A stretch of DNA of 64,000 nt from Brasenia schreberi (taxonomy: Eukaryota > Streptophyta > Magnoliopsida > Nymphaeales > Cabombaceae). A model generated the notes under the pieces. That model was not told the DNA's origin, did no database searches, and saw nothing but the letters and a program-made list of their open reading frames with translations. The position numbers and the translations under genes were made by a program. Location of the stretch: positions 7,873,501 through 7,937,500 of the forward strand of contig JAYKKT010000041.1 in the NCBI GenBank assembly GCA_036023115.1. The letters run 5' to 3'. Positions 34,481-45,099 of the stretch are shown here, in pieces; position 1 is the first letter of the stretch, and the number at the start of each line of letters is the position of its first letter.

Positions 34481-34980
34481 GACAGAAAAACTATTAAAAG
34501 GTTAGATTTTGAAAAATAGAAGACACATATACTTTGGGGTATATTGATAGATGAATAAATGTTCTTCGAGATGGTAACTGCGGATACTACGTCATTGGAT
34601 AGCTTTTAGGAGAGAGTAAAACATGGTGTCATAAAGCTCGTAGATTATATTTTAGGGGGTCACACATCATTAGGATATATATTGTACAATCTTTATAGAG
34701 GAGGGAGTTGTGGGCGATGTTCTTCGATGCATTGCATGAAAAGATAGTCAGTGTCCCTCTAAGCATTAGAGGTTGATGCCTGACATGGGTTGGATCATAG
34801 CCACAATGTAGAACATTGCATTAGTATAGCTCTTGAGGATTGGATAAGCAATGTTCCTTCTATTATTGGGAGACTATGGCCAATTGCATGTATGCCATAT
34901 GTGGTATATGTACTATGATGAATCAGTACACCATTTTTTGAATATAAGAACATGTAACGAAACTTCTTGTATATTGGTTA
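34481..34980 (+). mobile_element. OTU-protease-like fragment of a MULE protein
   Basis: The plus strand gives NVLRDGNCGYYVIG-stop-LLGES at 34558-34617, like the OTU cysteine-protease motif D-G-x-C-x-(F/Y)-R. Next, LMPDMGWIIAT (about 34773-34805) and then IALV match the MTMPDMGHLIAxxYNxVxV segment that follows in the OTU-like domain of some plant MULE transposases. Joined directly to R2, it looks like a MULE with its transposase core deleted. Frames are broken. Confidence 0.55.
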
Positions 34981-35143
34981 CCTTGATAATGCTATAGACA
35001 GGACAACGTTGTTCGAAGAACACGTGGGGATGGTATCTCGTGTTTAAAGATTTGGTGCCTCAGATAGCAAAAGCACGCGTAACTCATGTTTGGCTTCCCC
35101 CTCCTTCTCAATCAGCTTCCACAGAAGGTGTGTTTATTTTCTT

Positions 35144-36829
35144 CAACAACAACAACAACAACTAAGCCTTTTCCCATACTCTACATGGATTCTTTGTTTC
35201 CACAGATCCCTATCGTGTGCCATGTTAGCAGTTAACTCACAATAAGCTAGATCATTCTTTATTGTTTCTTTCCAACACTTTTGTGGTCATCCTCTAGCTC
35301 TTTTAATACTTTCCAAATTTAGTTTTTCAAACCTTCTTACAGGTTCTTCTTTTGATCTTCTTTCTATATGTTCAAACCATCTTAAACGATATTCTCTCAT
35401 TTTATCCTCTATTGGTGCCACTTCTAATTTGTTTCTAATAACCTCATTATGTATATGGTCTTTTCTTGTACGATCACTCATCCATCTCAACATCTTCATT
35501 TCTGTCACATACATCTTTTGTACATGTTAATGATTAACTGCCCAACACTCAGAACCATAAAACATGGCAGGTCTAATTGTTTTTTTATAATATTTACCTT
35601 TTAACTTTAATGACATCTTTTTATTATAAAGAATACCTGATGCTCCTCTCCATTTTAACCAACCAGCATTAATTTTATGAGTAACATCTCTATCAATTCT
35701 TTCATCACTCTAAAAAATTGACCCTAGGTATTTAAAACTTTCCTTTTTGGGGATGTAATGTGTGCCAATTTTAATTTTTATGTCCTCTAAAGTAACCAAA
35801 TGATCAAACTTACATTCTATATATTTTGTCTTTGTTCTACTAAGTCGGAGGCCTTTGCTTTTTAATGTTTCTCTCCATAGTTCCAATTTTCTATTAACTT
35901 TTTCCTTAGACTCCTCCACTAATACAATGTCATCTGCAAATAGTATACACCAAGGTAATTCATCTTGAATATGTTTTGTTAACTCATCAATCACCATTAT
36001 AAATGAGTATGGACTTAAAGTTGATCCTTGATGTAACCCAATATTAACTTCAAAGAAGTTTGTCATTCCTTCATGAGTCCTTATACATGTTTTTGTACCA
36101 TCATACATGTCTCTTATAAGGTTAATGTATGTCAATGGAATACTTCTTTTTTCCAAAGTTCTCCAAAGAACCTCCCTCGGTACCCTATTATAAGCTTTTT
36201 CTAGATCAATAAATATCATGTGAAGGTCTTTCTTTTTTGCTCTAAAATGTTTCATAAGACATCTCAAAAGGTGAATTGGTTCAATAGTAGATCTGCCTGG
36301 CATGAACCTAAATTGGTTCTCTATTGTACTTGATACTTGTCTTAACTTATGTTCGATAATTCTTTCCCACAATTTCATAGTATGGCTCATTAACTTGATA
36401 CCTCGATAATTCGCACAATTTCAAATGTCTCCCTTGTTCTTATATATGGGTATAAGTATATTTGCTCTCCATTTCTCGAGCATCTTTTGGTTTTTTCATA
36501 TTTCATTAAATAGTCTTGTGAGCCAAGTGATTCCTATTTCTCCTAGTATTTTCCAAACTTCTATAGGAATATTATCTGGTCCTACCGATTTACCACCCTT
36601 TATATGTTTAAGAGACTCTTTGACTTCATTCTTTTGAATACGTCAGTAGAAATTATAGTTTACATAATTTTCTGATTTGACTAACTCTCCTAAGCTAATA
36701 TTAACATCTTTATTTTCATTAAAAAGCTGACGAAGTTTTACGCTCGTTGTTGGAAGCCTAACACAACCCTCCTCCTTTATCCGAGCTTGGGACTGACAAT
36801 GCAAGGGTGACCCCTTACATGGGCGGAGT
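35144..36829 (-). mobile_element. RTE LINE copy 3, internally deleted, with target-site duplication
   Basis: Flanked by a perfect 15-bp direct repeat TGTGTTTATTTTCTT (35129-35143 and 36830-36844). On the minus strand it opens with a leader (complement of CCTCCTTTATCCGAGCTTGG, also present in the mini-RTE at 31.3 kb), then jumps near 36725 into the linker just before RT. RT is open at 36390-35710 ([25 protein letters not shown]) until the shared TAG stop. The tail ends in TTG repeats. The endonuclease is entirely missing although both ends are present. It sits just inside the alpha-amylase intron, antisense to the gene. Confidence 0.92.
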
Positions 36830-36844
36830 TGTGTTTATTTTCTT

Positions 36845-37457
36845 GTTTCAGTTTATTTTAAATATTTGTTTTTTTAGTTCAAAGTAAAGGAAATAACGTC
36901 CCTAAACGTTTATGTTCTGTTCTGATTGTCTTTCAAGCCACCCATGTATTACAACTAAAATATTATTTTCGTCTATTAAAGTGTAGTAATGTATAGTTTT
37001 GAGGTTTTCCCGAAACGGGCGCCACTTCTTTTTCTTAAACCTATTAAACGTATCCTTCTTTCCAGTCACAGCGCCCCTCACTAAATGATGGCGTGTATTC
37101 TTACAGAAACAACCAAAAAGTAAATAAGGCCATATCGGTTCATTGGAGGCGATCTTTTTGGTTTTTTTACTGTAGCAAGCTTGGTTAGGAGGACGGGTAG
37201 CTCATCCGACACTTAATCATTTTATATATCGAACTAATGATGCTTATGCTAATGTCCTTATGAGTCAACACCTTAGATTGGAGAGGAACAGAGCTTGGTG
37301 CAATTTACAGAGTAATTTAAATCTTAACTAACTACAGTTACGTACAAACTGAAGTTCGCTTAGGAAGTGCGGATTTTCCCTAATTAGAAGAGAAGGTGAG
37401 GGTCTTCTTTAATATGATTTCTCTTTCATACAAAAACGTTTGTTCTCGTATTTACAG
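36845..37457 (+). other. Rest of the alpha-amylase intron
   Basis: No inserted gene recognised between RTE copy 3 and the acceptor TTTACAG at 37451-37457. Confidence 0.5.
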
Positions 37458-38315
37458 GTTATCTGCTGGGAAGATACTACGATCTCAATGCGTCAAGGTA
37501 TGGGACAGAGTTTGAGCCTAGGGATCTCATAAGTACGTTTCATGCTGCAAATGTCAAGTGCCTAGCAGACGTTGTCATCAATCACCGGACTGCAGCAAAG
37601 AAGGATAACAGAGGAATATGGTGCATCTTTGAGGGAGGGAAGGGAGATGACAGCCTCGACTGGGGTCCCTGGGCCATCTGCAAGGATGACACCCAGTTCT
37701 CTGATGGCACCGGCAACCCTGACGCCGGAGCCAGCTACGCAGCGGCACCCGACATCGACCATCTGAACCCAAGGGTGCAGAAGGAGCTCACAGACTGGCT
37801 CCTTTGGCTTAAGAATGATATCGGTTTTGATGGTTGGCGACTCGACTTTGCCAAGGGCTACTCGACCGACATAACGAGGGGCTACATCCAGAGAACTCAG
37901 CCGGAGTTCGTGGTGGGTGAGGTATGGAGCTCACTGGGCTCGGACCCAGTTCAAGGTACAGAGGCTCATCGGAGGGGACTTGATGGTTGGGTAAGGGGTG
38001 CAGGCGGAGTTGCTACTGCATTTGATTTCACCACCAAAGGAGTGTTGCAGCTTGCTGTGAAAGATGAGCTGTGGAGATTGAAGGACTCTCAAGGAAGGCC
38101 TCCGGGATTCATAGGAATTTCTCCAGAGAAATCGGTGACCTTTATAGACAACCATGACACTGGATCCACACAAAACTACTTGCCATTCCCTGCTGACAAG
38201 GTCATGGAGGGTATGCTTACATCCTTACGCACCCTGGTATACCGTCCATTGTGAGTACACATTAGTATCTAAGTTTCTCAAAGTTCATACATACACACAC
38301 GTACAATATATACAT

Positions 38316-38367
38316 ACAACTAAAATAACAACTAAGCCTTTTCCATACTAAATGGAATCGGCTACAA
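38316..38367 (-). mobile_element. RTE LINE 3' tail in the last amylase intron
   Basis: ACAACTAAAATAACAACTAA, then GCCTTTTCCATACTAAATGG and CGGCTAC, is the complement of the RTE 3' end only, about 50 bp. It is antisense to the amylase gene. Confidence 0.8.
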
Positions 38368-38744
38368 TATATATACATTCGTATACATATATATATATAT
38401 ACACCTGTGTGTATTTTCACAATGGAAGGAAAAGCTCACTTTGTATTGGTTTGTGCATCCAGTTTTATGATCACTACTTTGACTGGGGATTGGCTAAAGA
38501 TATTAAGATGCTAACATCGATTAGGGCGAAAAATGGGATTAAGCCCGGAAGCACCGTCGAAATACTGGCTGCAGAAAAGGACCTATATATGGCGAAGATC
38601 GACGGAAAGGTCATCACAAAGATAGGGTCTCGGTATGATGCCGGTGGGCTCATTCCGCCAGGTTTCCACATGGTTGCGTCTGGAAAGGACTATGCAGTGT
38701 GGGAGAAGATTTAGCAGCAATAATAAATATTAACTCGGAATAAA

Positions 38745-39140
38745 CCCACTAAATCTTGTATCGGGTTTCTTTCTTGTTTCTCTTTTGTCGTTCCTTCATA
38801 AGTACCTTTCTGGCTTCGCTGATTTGTGTACTTACGGTTGTAAACAATTAAGATCAGTGGATCCGATCGTTTTGGAGCTTTCACTGAGTACTCCGTAATT
38901 GTTAAGATTTGCAGTTTGGGCTTCTTACTTGATTAATACCTTCACCGTTCCCGAAGGCAATCCCCAGTGAAAAGGAGAACTAATCCATCCAAAAGTTGCC
39001 GTAGCTATTGTAAGGTTTTCATGTAGATCGATTTTTCTACCTCTTCCTCCCTGCATATATGGCAAACAAAGTATTATGCAGTATACGGTTTAGACAGGGC
39101 AGGAAGTGCGGCTGGTACAGGTCTCTCTCTCTCTCTCTCT

Positions 39141-39172
<32 letters not shown>

Positions 39173-39942
39173 CGGATATCTAATATTAGAAGCACATTCA
39201 AATATTGAAACACGTAGAGCCATAAAACTGAGCCAAGTTTTAGGTATGACCCATATGGGACGAGAACCTATATTAAAAAGACTAGTTTCTTGTTTGATTT
39301 ACACTTGGGACTAACATTCATAAGCATGATTTTATGTTTGATTTGCTCTTAAACTTGGTGCTCAAGTTTCAATTTTCTAGAACTACTTTGATATTTGATA
39401 AATATTATTCACATGCACAATATATCAACTGATCAACTATTTTATCTAAAACTACAAACAATAATTATAATTAAAAACATCATATTCATATATTCAATCA
39501 GTCAACAATTTGTAGTTTTTCATTCTTTTAAAATTTTGATAGTCTCTCCTTGCCTTAAGGCAATTTCGGGTGTTGAGTATTTATAACAACATGCATATCA
39601 ACAACTATAACTTTTGTTCACTATTCAAAATAGAATCAGAACTTATGAAAAATAAATCAGTCTTAACAAAAAGGAATATACTCTAAAATGATATTCACAA
39701 TTGTCTCAAATAAAATATGTTTGTGTTTCTCCTTTTTAGAAATTTTTTTCCATAATCTCCCCTTACTCGAAAACAATTCTGGCTCACAAGAGAGCTATAA
39801 TACATGGATAATATTTAAACAAGATGAATACAAATATCTTTAAAACATCTTTTAAGTCTATAATAAGTTCAAAATAAAACCAATTACAATTTTATATTCA
39901 TAACAAAATTAATTATAACTACAACTTTAAGTCCAAAATAAA
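38745..39942. other. Amylase 3' flank; no gene; mirrored microsatellite
   Basis: After the polyadenylation signals there is no coding signal. A CT array running straight into a GA array lies at about 39121-39173. From 39200 the stretch is A+T-rich. Confidence 0.5.
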
Positions 39943-40380
39943 GTCCTTCCAAAAGTATCAATCAATTGCTTAAAGAGTTCAACTACATCTCCTCCAAGAC
40001 CATGAATGTCATAGCTTGAGATCATTGCATTTAAGGCAATCAAATCTTTAAAGCTCATCAAATCAAATACTTTTTTTTACGTCACCAAGCTACTCTGTTT
40101 GGCATACATATCAATCAGAGAAGAAGTTGAAACACATCAAAATTGAGCTTCTTTATGATGAAACAATGTATTGATTTCTCTTTTTAGAGAAGGCCAATAT
40201 GTGAACAAGCTAGTAATGTTCTCACCAGAGCAATTATGAATCTTGCTCACGTGTCTCTTTCTCCATGGCAGTGAACAATCTAAGTGTTTCACGTAAAGGC
40301 ATTTTATCCAATACTTAGGTTGCTTGATCCATTTTTCTGAAATTGGCATATAGATTAACACTAGAAGAACCCACAAACCA
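39943..40380 (-). pseudogene. Pentatricopeptide repeat (PPR) protein fragment, decayed
   Basis: The minus strand reads SLIDMYAKQSSLVT-stop-KKVFDLM, then SFKDLIALNAMISSYDIHGL and VVELFKQLI from about 40115 to 39943. This is the PLS-type PPR pattern (LIDMYAKCGSLxxARKVFDxMxxKDxxxWNAMISxYxxHGxxxxAxxLF). Upstream, NLYANFRKMDQA and KMPLRETLRLFTAM give a preceding repeat. PPR proteins bind organelle RNA. Stops and frame changes and the small size, about three repeats, mark it as a relic. Confidence 0.7.
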
Positions 40381-40633
40381 TCGACGGTTAAGACAACAGT
40401 ATCTGTTCTCTTTTATCTCTCTACAAAAATATCTCAGAACCCGTATCCTCACAAACCCCAAATCCTAGCGAAATCTTTTTTATCACTCCTATCTAAAGAT
40501 TGAAAAAGGACGCTATAATAGCAAACATCTCTCTCGTCTTCTGTTGTACCAGCTGATCTGTTTCGCGCGCTCAAATACAGAACTCTCTCCCTACTCTCTC
40601 TCCACAAAAATTTGCAAACCCAAGTTTTGCAAT

Positions 40634-41040
40634 ATGAGAAGGAAAAGGTTGCGGTTAACTACAACACAAGGGTTCCCATCAACAACCACCACCAATACCA
40701 CCAATGGTGGAACAAAGCAATTAGAGAATCCGTGACCACCATCAATCCGTGCCCACGGCACCGATTCCACCACCAATCCCTTCAGCCAAACTACTCCTCC
40801 CTTCAAGTCCTCGATGGTTGTCACCATCCTCATCCTCCTCTTCATCCTTTTCTTTCTCTGTCTATGTTTGTTACTTAGCCGAAGATTCCTCCTTCGAAGA
40901 CGTCGTCTATCATCATCACCGCATAACCAAAATTTGCTAAAGCTGTACAACGACGTCTGGCGGGCATCACATTGCCGACCTTCCCTTGTATGAGTGTCTG
41001 TGATGATGAGCAGTCACTCTATGTAGTGGGAAGAAGTTAA
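40634..41040 (+). pseudogene. Single-pass membrane protein fragment, possibly ATL-type RING-H2 N terminus
   Basis: A plus-strand frame gives NPFSQTTPPFKSS, then a hydrophobic segment MVVTILILLFILFFSLCLCL and a basic SRRFLLRRRR. An upstream frame starting at the ATG near 40634 (MRRKRLRLTTTQGFPSTTTT) is Ser/Thr/Asn-rich and ends in a stop. The layout (short polar N terminus, one membrane segment, basic patch, then a possible LPTF-like LAGITLPTFP in another frame near 40950-40980) recalls plant ATL ubiquitin ligases, but no RING-H2 zinc ligands follow. Frameshifts and the missing RING indicate a truncated relic. The family call is tentative. Confidence 0.35.
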
Positions 41041-41949
41041 ACTCTACTAAGCTCTACCAGCAGTATACCTTGTATGTGTTCTTATCACTTTTAGTATTTA
41101 TGGATATTTACATTTATATAGTCACTTGAAATAATGAGTATTGATATTGAATGTATCATTTAACTTAAGTAAAAAATTATCATATCTTATAAGCAATAAG
41201 ACCTTCAAAAGTTAGAGAGTAATCTGACACATCAAGAAATCCCTCTTCCTCACTCTCCTCAATATTAATGTAAGTCTTTAAGGTATCTATATCATCCTCA
41301 AAGTCGAGCTTGAATAACATTTATATTAAGAACCAATCTCTCACAACCTTAAAAAATATAAAATTCAATTGAATCAATTATCTCTTTCCTTTTCTTTTTT
41401 CTTGTTCATAATTTCATAAATCTCGAACAAGGTTGGTAAAATTATACTAGTCAGTTTCAATATTTTTAAAATTAGGAGGGTGTAGATAGTTGATAGTAAT
41501 CTCCCTTTTAAAAATATAATAATAATTATTATGATATTAATATATACTATTTTAAATTATAGATCAGAGAGAGAAAGTTAGACAAACTCGATTGGCCATC
41601 ATCCCGTAGTTTGTCAATTCATTAATGAGAAGAATGGTACTTTCGTTTCTCTCCTATCTCTGTTTCATATATATATATATATATATATATAATTGTTTAA
41701 ATATATTAGATTAGTATGAAGGCGAATACAACTAAAAAAAATAATACCTAAAATATGAAAATGGAAGCTCAAAACAGGGCAGTTGATAAGCTAAAGAGAC
41801 AAACCGTTTAGTAGTCACGAATAAAGGCACATTTGGACGATTGCTCTAAGCCACAAGCCACAAGACCAAGCCTGGCCTAGCGTATAAAAAATTGGTTAAC
41901 CATGATAGAGCTAACAACAACGTATGAAAATTTGGTTAACTATGTTAGG
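41041..41949. other. No gene seen; A+T-rich with a short TA microsatellite
   Basis: (AT)n at about 41669-41692. No recognised coding frames on either strand. Confidence 0.4.
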
Positions 41950-44330
41950 GTTACATCTGTATATCGAGTCGGATTGTACCCAACCCGATGATACTGACCT
42001 TAGAAGCTCGAATAAAATAATCGAGTGGAAAGATAAGGACATTTTGTGCCGTTGTTGTATTTTATCAGCACTTTTAAATATTTTATTTGACGTGTATAGT
42101 TCTTCCCCTTTTACGATAATGGAAGATCTGTGAGCTACCTTAGATTGGAAATACAATACTATGAAAAGTATTCCGTGGCCAAGTTCTTAAGTATCAAATG
42201 GTAGAGGGAAAATCTATAACCAAACAAGCCCATGAGTTTAAGTTTTTATGCCTTGGTCCGAAGGAAGCTGAAATAGAACTTCATGTAAAGTTTATTGTTA
42301 TGTCTATTATACAGAAATTTCCTAAGTCTTGAGAGGGTTTTAGCCTAAATCTCAAGCATAAGAAGGGTAAGATGACCCTTAATGATCTTATGGTAGACAC
42401 AGTAATAGAAAAAGAGCATAAAAGTCAGAAACCCATTATGCATGTAGACAACACCTATAGGGTTAACGTGACGGTTGAAAAAAAACAACCTAGTGATCCT
42501 AATGGAGAACAGGTGAAGCATAAACCAAAATCCAAGATTCAAAAAAACCCAAAAATAAACTGTGCTGGCTTTGTGGTCAGGTTGGAAATTAGGCGAGGTA
42601 TTGTCCCTAAAAGAAATATAAGAAATCTGTGACCATTGAAGGAGCTATAGTTAACATGATGGTGACTTCTGCATCTACTAGTAACGGGTATCTGTCCCTT
42701 AAACCCCATCTCATTTATATTTATTAGCTATAGTATCGGATAGTAGATATTGGGAATAATGTGCATGTATATCCTGACCAGTCTCTATTTGTGTTTTATC
42801 ATATCGTTTTTGGGCGAATAGTGACTTTAGGGGATCATTCAACTGCTCAAGTCAAGGGCGAAGGGCACGTGGACTTCAAGTTTCCTTCGAAAAATGTTCT
42901 AACTCTTAAAGGATTTAGATATATTCCAACGATTTGCCAAAATATCTTAAGTGGTATTACTTTAGTTAGGGAGGGATTAAGCCTACATTGTAAATGTAAT
43001 AAAGTCGTCATTACATGACTTAGCATTGGGGGTTTCTTTGGCAAGGGTTATTTGTGTGATGTAGATGATCTGTTTAAAATTCACGTAGAACTAATTATTG
43101 ATTATTGTATGAATTTTAATGATAATAAAACCTTTACTTTTGCTTTATATTCTTCTTCTTTTGTGTACAATATTGAATCATATGATTTATGACATGGTAG
43201 GTTGGATCATATAAACCTTGATTCTATAAAAAGAATGATGAATTTAAATCTTATCCCTAAAATTGTAATAGATGGAAAACACAAATATGTGATATGTGTG
43301 CAAACGAAGCAACCTAAGAAACATTTTCATGTAGTTGAAAGGAAATCTGAGATTTTGGTTTTGGTGCACACTCATATTTATGAATTCAATAGGATGACTA
43401 TGAGGGATAACAAAAGATATTTTATCATGTTTATTGATAATTATAGTAGATATTGTTATATTTAGTTATTTAAAAGTAAAGATGAAACTTTATAAAAGTT
43501 TCAACTATTTAGAAAAACTCCAACAAGTAAGGTACTTAAACAATTAAGGTCTAATAAAGGAGGAGAGTATACCTCAAATCTTTTCCAAGTATACTGTCAA
43601 AACAACAATATTATTCATGAGGTTACTACTTAATATTCTCCTGAGTCTAATGGAATAGTTGAATAGAAGAATAGAACTCTGTGTGATATGGTTAATGTTT
43701 TTCTTCAAAGTTTTGGGTTACCTACCTACATGTGGGGAAACTTTGAATACGATTTGCCATATTCTCAGTAGAGTTTCCCATAAGCATAAGGAAAATAGTC
43801 TCTTTGAGCTTTGAAAGGGTTGAAAAATCAATCTAAAATATCTCAAAATGTGGGGGTGTTTTGCGAAAGTACTCATCCCTGAATACAAGAGAAAGAAATT
43901 GGAATCTAAAACAGTATGTGTACAAATTCTTGATCATTAGGTATGATGTTTCTAACATAGATATCAATACAATTGTTAAGCTCGGTGATGCTATATTTTT
44001 TGAAAATGTGTTTCCCACGAAGACTGGAGTTCCTGAAAGTGTATCTTTTAGAAATTCTGATGTTACTATTGGTTCCATTATCGATCATGTGTAAAGGATA
44101 ACAAATGTGGGAGGGTGACTCTGATTGTGTTATTTCCATATCAAATTACTCTGAGAAAATAACTGAAACAAGGAGAAGTAAACGGCCAAGTATATCAAAG
44201 ACTTTGGAAGTGATTTTATTACTTTCAATGTCGATGATGGTCCTCTCACCTTTCAAGAGGTTATGACCTCACCCAAGGTTAAATTTTGGAAAGAAGCCGT
44301 TAACAATAAAATCTAGTTAATTCTTTCCCC
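41950..44330 (+). mobile_element. Copia element (second family): gag, protease region and integrase, decayed
   Basis: In order on the plus strand: gag with WKDKDILCRCCILSALLN and KFLKYQMVEGKSITKQ-like pieces (42005-42240) and KGKMTLNDLMVDTVIE (42363-42413). A degenerate zinc knuckle (CWLCGQVGN) lies near 42560 and a protease-like stretch with LTLKGFRYIPTICQNILSG follows to 43018. Then comes GRLDHINLDSIKRMM and integrase core pieces FIMFIDNYSRYCYI (43426-43467), LRSNKGGEYTSNLF and YSPESNGIVE. RT is absent. Frames are broken many times. Distinct in sequence from elements A, B and C. Confidence 0.8.
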
Positions 44331-44530
44331 TTATGTTATCATGCATATTTTATTTTATGGTTTTAGTCCCACATACCTCAAAAGAACATGGCCGAGGTTT
44401 CTTGGTTGATCTCTCACAGCTGGCCCACAACAAAAGAAGAAGATAGAAAAGTAAAAATTGACCTTTATTGCTTCAGGAGTCTTAGAGACTTGAAAAGATT
44501 GAGAGTGCTTTAAGGGGGTTGAAGAGCCCC
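44331..44530. other. No gene recognised
   Basis: Short spacer between the Copia relic and repeat R1 copy b. Confidence 0.4.
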
Positions 44531-44692
44531 GTTTATAGAAGCCCCGAAGGGATAGATGAAAAGCTAATGATTCTAGGTGCTCCCCAAGCCGGGCGTCAGG
44601 TGTGCCTTGCATGGGTGAGTCCCTGAGTTCGAGAGGTAACAATGACAATTGACAGGGGTTCGGGATTTCGGGTTGTGTTGTTGGTTTCATGT
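44531..44692 (+). repeat. Dispersed repeat R1, copy b
   Basis: Same 162-bp unit as 31443-31604, same orientation and same length, with scattered substitutions. It ends about 400 bp upstream of the mTERF start. Confidence 0.85.
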
Positions 44693-45099
44693 CATGTATT
44701 ATACTGCTCGTTGCTGCATTATACTCTTACCCTAATAGGTGTTCGGGTCGAGCTATTGTGAAACAACGCTTTGCCAGCTCCACGTCACAAGCGAACCCTG
44801 AAGCAATATTTTCTTTGAAACGGCGTTTGAGCAAGCGATGGCGTGGAAGCCGATTCTCCGGTGGATGAAGAAAGAGAACCGATCCCGTCAATGCAAGCAA
44901 GGCCTAAGGTTTCCATGATATGCAAAGAGGAAACCAAGCAAGGAACACGGTTTAGATTGAGGTTAAGAGGGTTTAACGATAAGAAGAGGAGCTTGAGATT
45001 CAGGTTTTGCTGTGAGAGGGCAAAGGCAGGAGGACAGCTCGTCGCCTTCTCCTTATGGGTTTCTCCTCTTGTTTTCCTTCCGCTTGTTGGTTGGTGGTG

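Larger units (their letters stand above)
34998..38714 (+). pseudogene. AMY: Plant alpha-amylase (GH13), 5'-truncated with a 1-bp deletion
   Basis: Exons: about 34998-35127 (WGWYLVFKDLVPQIAKARV, THVWLPPPSQSASTEG), 37458-38250 and 38463-38714; splice sites are GT-AG and phases fit. The enzyme cuts internal alpha-1,4 bonds in starch. The three acidic catalytic residues are present: Asp in [13 protein letters not shown], Glu in [10 protein letters not shown] and Asp in [15 protein letters not shown] is also kept. A C-terminal beta-domain ends KDYAVWEKI, as in secreted cereal-type amylases. Two faults: the exon with the signal peptide and GFNW region was not found (MULE debris lies there), and one T is missing after 38212, so [10 protein letters not shown] falls out of frame and a stop follows at 38254. 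AATAAA signals lie at 38722 and 38739. Likely a recent pseudogene, or an allele or assembly error. Confidence 0.85.

Noticed and set aside
34998..35127. Extension of the OTU-like MULE fragment
   Set aside because: THVWLPPPSQ and the matching splice phase with 37458 show that this is an alpha-amylase exon instead.
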